Below are positions 43,385-52,019 of a stretch of DNA of 64,000 nt, piece by piece; positions within the stretch are counted from its first letter, which is position 1; each line of letters opens with the position of its first letter. The notes below the pieces were generated by a model. That model saw nothing but the letters and a program-made list of their open reading frames with translations, made no database searches and had not been told where the DNA came from. Made by a program: the position numbers and the translations under genes. Origin of the DNA: Bacteriovorax sp. Seq25_V (GTDB lineage: Bacteria > Bdellovibrionota > Bacteriovoracia > Bacteriovoracales > Bacteriovoracaceae); assembly GCF_000447795.1 (NCBI RefSeq), contig NZ_AUNI01000010.1, positions 124,001 to 188,000 of the forward strand, written 5' to 3'.

Positions 43385-43413
43385 TTTAATGATTAGCATG
43401 GAAGATTATTCAA
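43385..43413 (-). promoter_or_regulatory. Possible promoter of rnpB
   Basis: On the minus strand TTGAAT (43413-43408), 17 bases, then ATTAAA (43390-43385), placing the start near 43379, at the first base of the P1 helix. The -10 is a poor match, so the call is weak; the position fits well. Confidence 0.3.
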
Positions 43414-43529
43414 GTCTATGAAATTTCATTTATTCAATAAAATCTGACGTAATTGTTACATAGTTGTTAACGATGAAATTAGCCAGATGTTCAATAAGTT
43501 GATATGTAGAAGAAAATTTTGGGGGATAA

Positions 43530-44912
43530 ATGAAATATATCTTATTAATGACTATATCATTGAGTTCATTTGCTAATTTAAATCAATTTGTAAAAGAATA
43601 CCTTAGTACATCAAACGAAATCAAATCTTCATCATTTGCTTATGAATATCAGAAATTATTGCTAGAGTTAGAGCTCGATAAAAGACCCTTGGTTTTTTCT
43701 CTAGCCAGCGAGAAATCAACTTCTAACTTAATAACAACTCCATTAAATCTCAATCCTACAGAAGAAAAAACAATGACTCATTCTGCGAGTCTCTCGAAGG
43801 ACTTTATTTGGGGTGGTGAGTTTTCAATAACAGGTTCTCTTTACGACTATGATGCAGCAAGTGACTACAAGAGTTTTTCACAAGAAGTTTCGTACACGCA
43901 AGATATCGGAAGAAATTTTTTTGGTCGCAATGAGTTCTTATCAAAAGAAGTTAAACAGCTAGAAGTTACTTTCCAAGATAAGACTTTTGATAATATTAAG
44001 TCCAAGTCATTGTTAGACTTTATTGCGAAATATATTGATGTAAAAAAAGAAGTAACATTCTTTGAACTTCAAAAGCAGGCTTTAGATAGAGCGCAAAGAA
44101 GATTGAAGCTAATTAAGCGCCAAGTAAAAGATGGTCTTAAAGAGAGAGTTGATCTTTATAGTTCTGAGTCTGGATACCGCTATCAAAAAGAGCAAGTAGA
44201 ACAGAAGAGAGCATCTTTACTTGTTGCAAAGAAAAATTTTGAAACGAAACTGGAGAGAAATGTTTCTCTAGATAGCTTTCCTCCGTATGAAGTTAAGAAA
44301 TTGAGATTAGAAGAAGTACCTGCCGGTGAGTTTGAAGATAATTTTGATATCCAAGCAATTAAATCGAAGCTTATATACTTAGAAAAGAATTATGAGAGTG
44401 CAGACAATTCAGTATTTCCGATTGTTAAGTTAAGCGCATCTTATAAGACGAATTCAATTAATACAGCTCAAGATAGTCCAATCTCTGATGGGAGTTTTGG
44501 TGCCGATAATAGTGCCAAAGCTATAGGATTAACAGTTTCAATACCAATCGGATTTGATGTTGAAAAGAATGCTCGCTCGCAAGCAAATTTAGCGAAAATG
44601 AAAGCTGAGTACGATTATAAATTGTTAAAAGTTCAAGTAATGAAGAAAATTGAACAAATTAAAGTTCGCTTACTTGCACTAGATAGAAATATTGACAGTG
44701 TTGCTGATAGATATGAACTATCGAAGAAGACAGTCGATGAATACAACAAACTTTATAACAAGGGTCGTGCCAATCTTGATACGGTACTCAGAGCAGAAGA
44801 AGAGCTAATACAAACAGAGCAAGCTTTCGTTCAATACAATGTACAAAGAGAGTTAGAAGTATATTCTCTTTATGACCTCTACGGAAAACTTGTAGAAAAG
44901 GTTACGAAGTAA
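43530..44912 (+). CDS. TolC-family outer-membrane efflux protein
   Basis: A 460-residue secreted protein, signal peptide about residues 1-15. It has the double-repeat helical structure of TolC: long amphipathic helices (residues about 150-245 and 365-455; LKERVDLYSSESGYRYQKEQ and NLDTVLRAEEELIQTEQAF are the repeat signatures), and beta segments such as SLSKDFIWGGEFSITG. It forms the exit duct for efflux pumps. GGGGGAT is the ribosome site. The RND pump gene follows with its start touching this gene's last codon, so the pair works together. Confidence 0.85.
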   Translation: MKYILLMTISLSSFANLNQFVKEYLSTSNEIKSSSFAYEYQKLLLELELDKRPLVFSLASEKSTSNLITTPLNLNPTEEKTMTHSASLSKDFIWGGEFSITGSLYDYDAASDYKSFSQEVSYTQDIGRNFFGRNEFLSKEVKQLEVTFQDKTFDNIKSKSLLDFIAKYIDVKKEVTFFELQKQALDRAQRRLKLIKRQVKDGLKERVDLYSSESGYRYQKEQVEQKRASLLVAKKNFETKLERNVSLDSFPPYEVKKLRLEEVPAGEFEDNFDIQAIKSKLIYLEKNYESADNSVFPIVKLSASYKTNSINTAQDSPISDGSFGADNSAKAIGLTVSIPIGFDVEKNARSQANLAKMKAEYDYKLLKVQVMKKIEQIKVRLLALDRNIDSVADRYELSKKTVDEYNKLYNKGRANLDTVLRAEEELIQTEQAFVQYNVQRELEVYSLYDLYGKLVEKVTK

Positions 44913-47900
44913 TGAAGAAATTAATTGAATACTTTGTTGATAAATCCACGGTCGTCAATCTCTTCTCGTTCCTAGTTTTAGTGCTAGGAATATATTCAGC
45001 ATACACATTGCAAAAGGATATATTTCCTCAAGTTGAATTTGACGTGATTTTAATTAGAACAGATTACCCTGGTTCATCCTCTGAAGATGTTGAAAAGCTT
45101 GTAACCCTGAGTGTTGAAAGAGCACTTAAGGAAGTTGATGGTATTAAAGAGCTTAATGCTTTGTCTGCAGAAGGCTCAAGTATAGTTTATCTTACAGTTG
45201 ATCCGGATGCAAAAATCAGTAAAGTTCTTGATGATGCTAAGGATGCGATTGATAAAATTAATGATTTTCCTGATGAAGTTGAAGATCCAAAAGTATCAAG
45301 TCTAAGTAATAAGAATAGACGTGGTGTAATTAAGGTCGCAATTAAGGGGGCAGAATACACGCGAATAAGAGAAGTCTCTAAAAAACTTCGTGATGAACTA
45401 GAGTTAAATAAGAAGATTTCACTTGTTGATATTGATGGGTATCGTGAGGATGAAATAGTTGCACTACTAGACCCTAAGAAGCTTGAAGATAATGAAGTTA
45501 CATTAACAGAGATTGCAGCAGCAATTAAGAAGAGTAATATGAATTTGTCTGCGGGGAAAATTAAAGCTGTCGAGGGCGATGTATACATTAGAACTCTTAA
45601 CGAATTTAATTCAGTCGAGGATGTCGAGAATGTTGTTGTGCGGTCCAATAGTGAAGGGAAGAAAGTTACAGTTAAAGATATTGCTCATGTTGTTCAACGT
45701 CCAATTGAGAACTCCGTACTTGGAAGGTCAAATGGTGAGGAAGCTTTATTTTTAGATATTAAAATTAAACAGTCTTCTGACATTCTTGAGACGACTGATC
45801 AGATCAAGGAAACTGTACATGCTTTTTTTGAAAACTCTGATTATAAAGATATAAAATATGATCTACTTGATGATGCTTCATACTACGTAAGTCGTCGTTT
45901 AAATGTATTAAAAGAAAATGGGATTATGGGAATATTTCTTGTATTTGGCTGTCTTCTTTTATTTTTGAATTTCTCAACATCTGTGGTTACCTCTCTAGGA
46001 GCCCCGATGGCATTTATGACTTCGTTCGCAATTATGCAGGCCTTTGGAATGACTATTGACTTAATCTCGATGTTCGGTCTTATTCTAGTACTTGGGATGC
46101 TTGTAGATGACTCAATTATTGTTGCTGAGCATTTTTACCAAAAACTTGAGGCTGGAATTGAACCTCGTGAAGCAGCAAGGCAATCTGCTGTTGAGACATT
46201 TAAACCAGTTTGTGGGACAATCATAACTACTATGATTGCCTTTGGAGCACTTTTCTTTATGGGGGGAATCATGGGGAAATTTCTCTGGCCAGTTCCTGCG
46301 ACTGTTATGATATGTTTAGTCGCTTCACTTTTTGAGTGTTTCTTTATTTTACCTGCACACTTAGCAGATTTTGTACGTCTAAAAAAAGAAAAACAGTGGC
46401 GTATAACTTGGTATAAACCTGTACTCGTTTTTTATGGAAAAGTACTGAAGAAAGTACTTAATGCTCCAGCTATCACAGTATCATTTTTCATTATGTTATT
46501 TCTTGGTTCAGTGTTTTTTGCGAAGACAATGAATTTTGAACTCTTCCCTGGTGATGATGTTAGAACTGTATTTATGCAATTCAAAGGTCGAGTTGGTGTA
46601 GATCAAAGTGTAACAGCAAATGAAATGCTAAAAGTTGAAAAAATGCTGATTAATGAATTTCCTCGTAATGAAGTTCAACAAATTCAAGCACGCGTAGGTC
46701 TTCTTGCAGGAGAGCAAGGGAATAAGCTTGGAAACCATTATGGATCAATCGTTATCTATTTAACAGACCCAGTAGAAAGAGAGAGAACTACAGATGATAT
46801 TTTAAATACTGCTCTCGAAAAAGCGCAATCTCTAGTGTCGAGTGAGTATCAAATAACTGTTAAGAAAATTCAAGGTGGTCCACCAAGAGGTAAGCCTGTT
46901 GAAATTGATATCAAAGGTGAATCAATTGCGGACCTTAAAGCTGTTTCACATAAAATCGAAGACGCTCTGAAAGAAGTTAAAGGTGTAACAACTACTGAGA
47001 TTGATTTTGAAGAAGGTAATGATCAAGTTATCTTTAAAGTTAAAGAGGATGAAGCGAGAAGACTTGGTCTTGACGTTCAGACTATTGCTTTTGAGCTAAG
47101 AAGAGCACTGGCGGGAGATACAATTACGGAAATCAGAAGGTCTGATGAGGATATTGATATCAAAATTAAATTTGATGATAGATGGATTAAAGATGCGGCA
47201 CCGCTATTAGATCTTTCTATTTTAAATTCATCAGGTAGAAGAATTAAATTAGGCAGTGTCGTTTATCTAGAAAAACATCCTGGAGCCTTTGTCATTAGAC
47301 GTCTGGACAGGAAGAGAATTTTCTCAGTTTCAGCAAGTCTTGATAAGGCCGTGACTACTCCAACAAGAGTGGCAAAAGAATTTGCTCCTAAAGTTAAAGA
47401 GATTACTTCTGAATATGAAGGCGTTACATTTAAATTCGGAGGAGAAAATGAAGACACGAAAGAATCGATGGGTGGATTAATTAAGTCTTTCCTTATCGCA
47501 TTTTCTCTAATTTTTATTGTTCTTGTTGTTATGTTCAATTCTGTCGGTAATACTCTCGCTGTTATGTCGGCAATTCCTCTTGGGATGATAGGTGTAATCT
47601 GGTCATTTAAGTTCTTTGGAATGAGCTTAGGCTTCATGGCAATGATGGGAGTTGTTGGTCTCGTCGGAGTTGTTGTAAATGATTCGATTGTTTTAGTTGA
47701 GTGTATTAACGAATTTAGAAAAAAAGAACCAGACTTGATTCGAGCAATCTTTAAAGGCTGTTTATCTCGTTTGCGTGCCGTAATTTTGACAACGGTAACA
47801 ACTGTTGCTGGACTTCTTCCCGTTGCGCACGCAACAGGAGGGGACCCTTTTATTAAACCAATGGCAATGAGTTTTGCTTGGGGTCTTGCTTTTGCAACAG

Positions 47901-48064
47901 CAGTAACGCTGATCTTTGTTCCTTGTCAATATATTGTATTTGAGAAGCTTTCTAATTTTTTTAGGAAGAAAGAAGACAAAGTTGCTATTGGTATTGCGCA
48001 AGAATTAGATGTAATCGAACGTGAAACTGAAGAGTCTATTTTACATACAGAAGTAGAAGCTTGA
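44912..48064 (+). CDS. RND efflux pump, AcrB/HAE-like
   Basis: A 1050-residue inner-membrane proton-driven exporter. TM1 with QKDIFPQVEFDVILIRTDYPGSSSEDVEKLV is the family's N-terminal signature. GMLVDDSIIVAEH (TM4) holds the Asp pair of the proton relay, and GVVGLVGVVVNDSIVLVE is the second-half equivalent. Two large periplasmic loops (residues about 40-330 and 560-870) are present. Usually a periplasmic adaptor (HlyD/AcrA type) is encoded with it; none is found between 43.5 and 51.9 kb. A substrate is not indicated. It forms an operon with the TolC-like gene. Confidence 0.92.
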   Translation: MKKLIEYFVDKSTVVNLFSFLVLVLGIYSAYTLQKDIFPQVEFDVILIRTDYPGSSSEDVEKLVTLSVERALKEVDGIKELNALSAEGSSIVYLTVDPDAKISKVLDDAKDAIDKINDFPDEVEDPKVSSLSNKNRRGVIKVAIKGAEYTRIREVSKKLRDELELNKKISLVDIDGYREDEIVALLDPKKLEDNEVTLTEIAAAIKKSNMNLSAGKIKAVEGDVYIRTLNEFNSVEDVENVVVRSNSEGKKVTVKDIAHVVQRPIENSVLGRSNGEEALFLDIKIKQSSDILETTDQIKETVHAFFENSDYKDIKYDLLDDASYYVSRRLNVLKENGIMGIFLVFGCLLLFLNFSTSVVTSLGAPMAFMTSFAIMQAFGMTIDLISMFGLILVLGMLVDDSIIVAEHFYQKLEAGIEPREAARQSAVETFKPVCGTIITTMIAFGALFFMGGIMGKFLWPVPATVMICLVASLFECFFILPAHLADFVRLKKEKQWRITWYKPVLVFYGKVLKKVLNAPAITVSFFIMLFLGSVFFAKTMNFELFPGDDVRTVFMQFKGRVGVDQSVTANEMLKVEKMLINEFPRNEVQQIQARVGLLAGEQGNKLGNHYGSIVIYLTDPVERERTTDDILNTALEKAQSLVSSEYQITVKKIQGGPPRGKPVEIDIKGESIADLKAVSHKIEDALKEVKGVTTTEIDFEEGNDQVIFKVKEDEARRLGLDVQTIAFELRRALAGDTITEIRRSDEDIDIKIKFDDRWIKDAAPLLDLSILNSSGRRIKLGSVVYLEKHPGAFVIRRLDRKRIFSVSASLDKAVTTPTRVAKEFAPKVKEITSEYEGVTFKFGGENEDTKESMGGLIKSFLIAFSLIFIVLVVMFNSVGNTLAVMSAIPLGMIGVIWSFKFFGMSLGFMAMMGVVGLVGVVVNDSIVLVECINEFRKKEPDLIRAIFKGCLSRLRAVILTTVTTVAGLLPVAHATGGDPFIKPMAMSFAWGLAFATAVTLIFVPCQYIVFEKLSNFFRKKEDKVAIGIAQELDVIERETEESILHTEVEA

Positions 48065-48095
48065 CTTAGGCGTTTTAAAAAGGAATTATAATGGC

Positions 48096-48422
48096 ATGAG
48101 GATATTTTTTCTTTATGCCATTCTCTTGTCATTCTTATCGATCAGCTTCGCTGATTATTTTCACAACGTATATCACAAAGACAATTACGAAATAACGACA
48201 TTAGGTGGGAAGTCTCAGAAACAAGAACATCGTGAAGACTGCGATTTTGAAAAAATAACTAAGGCTTACACTGGCTTGAGTAAGTTATTAAGTGGAGAGA
48301 GTGTGTCTTTAGATACTGCTCCTTCAACTCTTGATGTATTAATAACCTCACAGCCAAATTTAATTACTCTCGCAAAATATTCAATTCTTCGCGTACGTGG
48401 ACCTCCTTCACAGTCAGTTTAA
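48096..48422 (+). CDS. Small secreted protein preceding the metal-uptake genes
   Basis: A 108-residue product with a signal peptide (residues 1-19, ending SFA). The mature part starts DYFHNVYHKDN, is otherwise polar, and contains one cysteine. It lies 31 bases after the RND gene and 47 before the outer-membrane protein. A two-codon reading frame ATG-GCA-TGA at 48091-48099 overlaps its start and is better placed for the AAGGA ribosome site, so translation may be by reinitiation. Function unknown; the clustering suggests a metal-related role. Confidence 0.55.
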   Translation: MRIFFLYAILLSFLSISFADYFHNVYHKDNYEITTLGGKSQKQEHREDCDFEKITKAYTGLSKLLSGESVSLDTAPSTLDVLITSQPNLITLAKYSILRVRGPPSQSV

Positions 48423-48469
48423 TACCTATTTTACATTTATTTAACTAACTATTATTCGCAGGAGTATAT

Positions 48470-49531
48470 ATGAATAAGAATATATCTATTATTTTATCTA
48501 GTGTTTTATTTTCAAGTGTTACGTTAGCTCAATCATCTCTAACAAAAAATATGAATCCAAAGATTGGGCTAAATACAATTTTTGAATATGTAAATAACTC
48601 GAAAGACAGTGACGAAGACGGCTTCTCTTTCAAGGAAGCTGAATTACAGTTCTCATCTGATATTGATGTTTACCTTAAGGGACAGGCAACAATTGCTATT
48701 CATAAAGAACATCATGAAGAAGGAGAAGCTGAGTCAGAGGAGCATGGTCATGCTAGCTATGCAGTGGAGCCTGAGGAGGTTTTTGTTGAAACACTTCAGA
48801 TTCCAAGTGTTACATTTAAGGCAGGGAAGTTTCTACTTGATATCGGAAAGCAAAACCGTACTCACTCTCACGCCCTTCCTTTTAATTCACATGCCAAGCT
48901 GAATGATCTCATTATAGGAGATGAAGCAGTGAGTGAGGTTGGGGTATCAGCATCGTACTTATTACCAACAAGCTTCTTCAATGAATTAACTGTAGAGTAT
49001 TTCACTGCTTCAAATGACGAACTTTTTAGTTCTGAAGATAAACACGAAAGCTCTTACCTACTAAGATATAAATCTCTATTTGATATTAATTCTGCGACAA
49101 CTTTTGATTATGGATTAACATATCTAACTCAGAGTGCTGAAAACAAGACAGATATTTATGGTTTAGATTTTTCTGTCAAATGGAAGCCTGTAACATTGGG
49201 GAATTATCACAGTTTCGCTTGGGTAACAGATATTTTGAAAAAGAAAAAATATGGAACAGATGGCGAGACAGAAGGTGGAGTTAGTTCATACTTAAGGTAT
49301 CAGCTTTCGCAGAGACTATTTGCTCAATACAAGTATGAGCATTTAGGTCTAGACTCCTCAACTGAAACGAATACAAATGTTCACACTGCACTTATTGCGT
49401 TTATTCCGTCTGAATTTTCAAGTGTCCGTCTTCAATATGATCACATAAACGATAAGACTGAAGTCGATGAAAGAGTGTTAACATTACAGTTAAATATTAG
49501 TATGGGCGCACACCCAGCTCATGCATATTAG
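48470..49531 (+). CDS. Outer-membrane beta-barrel protein with His/Glu-rich loop, probably for metal uptake
   Basis: A 353-residue secreted protein, signal peptide about residues 1-20 (ending LAQS). A His- and Glu-rich stretch (KEHHEEGEAESEEHGHAS, residues about 81-98) is in an external loop position, followed by barrel strands that alternate polar and apolar residues to the aromatic end (HAY). A second motif HSHALPFNSH may also bind metal. Together with the adjacent zinc-type binding protein (start 12 bases later) and permease, zinc or a similar divalent metal is the likely substrate. The AGGAG ribosome site is clear. Confidence 0.7.
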   Translation: MNKNISIILSSVLFSSVTLAQSSLTKNMNPKIGLNTIFEYVNNSKDSDEDGFSFKEAELQFSSDIDVYLKGQATIAIHKEHHEEGEAESEEHGHASYAVEPEEVFVETLQIPSVTFKAGKFLLDIGKQNRTHSHALPFNSHAKLNDLIIGDEAVSEVGVSASYLLPTSFFNELTVEYFTASNDELFSSEDKHESSYLLRYKSLFDINSATTFDYGLTYLTQSAENKTDIYGLDFSVKWKPVTLGNYHSFAWVTDILKKKKYGTDGETEGGVSSYLRYQLSQRLFAQYKYEHLGLDSSTETNTNVHTALIAFIPSEFSSVRLQYDHINDKTEVDERVLTLQLNISMGAHPAHAY

Positions 49532-49542
49532 GAATTTCTTTG

Positions 49543-50427
49543 ATGAATAAATTCTTAATCGCACTTCTTGTGTCCATCGCAACTTTTGGCGATGGACGAA
49601 TAATAACTACAACAAATAATGCAGCTTCTATTGTTAAACTGTTGGTTGGGGATAAGGCGTCTGTTGAATCACTTACGCTTGGTCCTCAAGATCCTCATTA
49701 CTTGAGTTCAAAACCTTCATTTACTGTGAAATTATCGAGAGCAGATCTTTTAATCTCTATTGGTATGGAGCTCGAAGAAGGTTGGCTACCTCTTGTAACG
49801 AAAGGAGCGAGAAACCCTAAAATTCTTCACGGAGCGAAGGGAAGCTTAGTTCTTGGCGAGTATTTGAAAAATCCACTTGAGGTTCCAGTTAATTTAAGTC
49901 GTGCTCAAGGAGATGTGCATGCTGCCGGTAACCCACATTTTCTCCTATCTCCTCAACGAGTCTTGGAATTACTCCCGGTAATTAGTACTAAGTTAGTAGA
50001 AACTTTCCCTGATCTTAAAGAAGTTGTTAGGGTGAATAGAGCTAAACTCGAGACTGAACTTCAAAATATTGTTCGCGAGATGAAATCAGTTAAGTTTCAT
50101 AAAAATATCATTATGTATCATAAAACCTTGAGCTACTTTTTGAATGATATGGGTATTGAGGTTGCAGGTTATTTAGAGCCTAAACCAGGCATACCTCCAA
50201 GCGCTGCTCATATGTTGAATATCATGAAAACGATAGATGAGAAAAACGTCAAATTAGTTCTTGTTGAAAATTACTTTTCTGATTCAATAGCTCGAAAACT
50301 TCAAGAGAAGAAAGATGTGAGAATATATCATATTCCTGTTGCAGCCGAAGGAGTTGAGAAAGTTACTACAATTGTTGATCTATACAGGTATTTGTTGAAT
50401 ATTGTAAGAGTAGAGGAAGGGAAGTAA
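49543..50427 (+). CDS. Zinc/manganese-type ABC transporter binding protein (ZnuA-like)
   Basis: A 294-residue periplasmic protein of the cluster A-I (ZnuA/TroA) family. Metal ligands are visible at GPQDPHYLS, GNPHFLLSPQ, MYHKTLSYF, and the final acidic position in LVLVENYFSD. SRADLLISIGMELEEGW and the long helix DLKEVVRVNRAKLETELQNI are typical of the fold. The in-frame TTG at 49540 is disregarded; the ATG at 49543 begins the signal peptide. The permease gene overlaps its last base. There is no His-rich loop, unlike many ZnuA proteins; that region is instead in the outer-membrane protein. Confidence 0.88.
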   Translation: MNKFLIALLVSIATFGDGRIITTTNNAASIVKLLVGDKASVESLTLGPQDPHYLSSKPSFTVKLSRADLLISIGMELEEGWLPLVTKGARNPKILHGAKGSLVLGEYLKNPLEVPVNLSRAQGDVHAAGNPHFLLSPQRVLELLPVISTKLVETFPDLKEVVRVNRAKLETELQNIVREMKSVKFHKNIIMYHKTLSYFLNDMGIEVAGYLEPKPGIPPSAAHMLNIMKTIDEKNVKLVLVENYFSDSIARKLQEKKDVRIYHIPVAAEGVEKVTTIVDLYRYLLNIVRVEEGK

Positions 50428-51236
50428 TGGAATTATTAAACTTCTTTCTTCCGGCAATACTTCTAATTATATGCTTAGTTGGAATCCACTGTTACCTCGG
50501 CATACACGTCTTGAAAAGAGGGGTGATCTTTATTGATCTTACGCTTGCTCAATTAGCGGCACTTGGGTATGTGGTTGGTACGATATTAGGATATGAAATT
50601 GGATCTACCGAATCATATTTTATCGCTCTTTTTCACACTTTCATTGGGTCTCTTGTGTTTGCATACGGTAAACGTGCTAGTAAATTTATTTCAAGTGAAG
50701 CATTAATTGGTATAACTTATGCTTTTGGTTCTTCTGTTGTTATTTTACTGTTAAATAATTCTCCTCACGGAGCTGAGCAGTTTAAGGACTTGTTAGTTGG
50801 TAAGATCTTGTGGGTAACCGCAGAGGATGTAATAAAAATCTTCTTTATCTATGGTTTTGTCGGTGTTGTTCACTACCTTTTTCGTACAAAATTTATTCCA
50901 CTATCAGATTATAAAGAGATTAAAAATGGTTTTTTTTGGGACTTTCTTTTCTATGCATTATTTGGGGTCGTTATAACTTCATCTGTTGGAAGTGCTGGAA
51001 TCTTACTTGTTTTCTCTCTTCTTATTGGACCAGCTATCATAGGACGTGTTTATTTTAGTTCAATAAGGTCACAACTTCTTTTTGGCTGGTTATATGGAGC
51101 AGTTATAAGCATAGCTGGAATTATTCTTAGTTATCAAATTGATACACCTGTAGGCGCAACTGTTGTTGCAATCATTGCAAGTTTAACGATAATTCAAACC
51201 TTAGTTCTTTCTTTTAAAAATGTTTGTGGGCGATAA
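50427..51236 (+). CDS. ABC-3 family metal permease (ZnuB-like)
   Basis: A 269-residue inner-membrane protein with about eight helices, of the family that imports zinc, manganese or iron. LGIHVLKRGVIFIDLTLAQLAALGYVVG is the first conserved block, and SVGSAGILLVFSLLIGPAIIGRVYF matches the 'xxGxllvxalLi.Pa' late block. It is coupled to the binding protein (1-base overlap). The ATPase (ZnuC-like) needed for transport is not next to it within the window. The stop lies inside the convergent zinc-ribbon gene. Confidence 0.9.
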   Translation: MELLNFFLPAILLIICLVGIHCYLGIHVLKRGVIFIDLTLAQLAALGYVVGTILGYEIGSTESYFIALFHTFIGSLVFAYGKRASKFISSEALIGITYAFGSSVVILLLNNSPHGAEQFKDLLVGKILWVTAEDVIKIFFIYGFVGVVHYLFRTKFIPLSDYKEIKNGFFWDFLFYALFGVVITSSVGSAGILLVFSLLIGPAIIGRVYFSSIRSQLLFGWLYGAVISIAGIILSYQIDTPVGATVVAIIASLTIIQTLVLSFKNVCGR

Positions 51237-51924
51237 GTAGTCGTCCACAACTACTACAAATTGCATAGCCATCATTACTATTGATTTGATCCGCATCACT
51301 TCGAGATATTTGAAAACGGCATTTTGAACAAGAGAGTCCTTGAAGAAATGTGACTGGTGAATTGAATCGGTGTTTAGAACGTGTCTTTTCAAAAATTTCT
51401 TTTAGAGGCATTTCAATTTCTTCGAAAATTCCACTGACATTGATTTCTAATTTTTTAATTTCTGCTTCTTCTTTACTTGTCAGTTCCATGAGCTCAACTT
51501 TTACTTCATCAATTGTCTCTATTAGACCAGAGATGAATTTTTCAGCCTCATTAATATCAGATTTTACTTGATCAAGGTTTTCTAGAAGTTCAAATATCTG
51601 TTCTTCAAGAGTATCTTTTTGTGGGATAAGTTTTGAGAGTTCTTTTTGAACAGCTTCTTCTTGCTGTGCAGTTGTAACATTTTTAAGGGCCTCGTTACTA
51701 CGAGATATTTCCCGATCAGTTTGATCAAGACTCTTCTCGAGTTCGACAATGGATTTAGATTGCTCTTTCAAAAGTTCTTCATGACTGTTTTTAAGTTCTT
51801 CTTTTATCGAGAGTTGCTTGTTTAAGAAACTAAGACGCTTTCGCTCTTCTTCTATTATTGAAAGATGTTTACTGATTCGTGTGTCTAAACTATTTATGTC
51901 AAGTATTAACGTGAAATTATCCAT
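51214..51924 (-). CDS. Coiled-coil protein with C-terminal C4 zinc ribbon (CT398-like)
   Basis: A 236-residue protein: residues 1-175 form a long coiled-coil hairpin (Glu/Lys/Gln-rich heptads, e.g. ERKRLSFLNKQLSIKEELKN), and residues about 195-235 are a zinc ribbon with LSCSKCRF and ICSSCGRLL supplying four cysteines. Proteins of this architecture occur widely in bacteria; a nucleic-acid or secretion-related role has been proposed, but none is established. The ATG at 51924 has no ribosome site, but TTGACT and a -10 lie just upstream. It overlaps the permease gene convergently by 23 bases. Confidence 0.85.
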   Translation of the reverse strand: MDNFTLILDINSLDTRISKHLSIIEEERKRLSFLNKQLSIKEELKNSHEELLKEQSKSIVELEKSLDQTDREISRSNEALKNVTTAQQEEAVQKELSKLIPQKDTLEEQIFELLENLDQVKSDINEAEKFISGLIETIDEVKVELMELTSKEEAEIKKLEINVSGIFEEIEMPLKEIFEKTRSKHRFNSPVTFLQGLSCSKCRFQISRSDADQINSNDGYAICSSCGRLLIAHKHF

Positions 51925-51929
51925 AAATA

Positions 51930-51959
51930 TATATAATGATAGTCATTTCTTGCAGTCAA
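51930..51959 (-). promoter_or_regulatory. Promoter of the zinc-ribbon coiled-coil gene
   Basis: On the minus strand TTGACT (51959-51954), 17 bases, TTATAT (51936-51931); or 18 bases to TATATA (51935-51930). The ATG at 51924 follows after six or five bases, with no Shine-Dalgarno sequence, so a leaderless mRNA is expected. Confidence 0.5.
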
Positions 51960-52019
51960 CGAAAAATGGTTCAAAGTTTGTTATTATAAGTATGTATAAA
52001 TGATAAAATGGGAAGAATT

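Noticed and set aside
48061-48092. TTGACT ... TATAAT in front of the small secreted gene at 48096, read as a promoter
   Set aside because: The spacer is 20 bases and the -10 ends only three bases before the ATG. The TTGACT also overlaps the end of the RND gene. Read-through from the RND operon is simpler.
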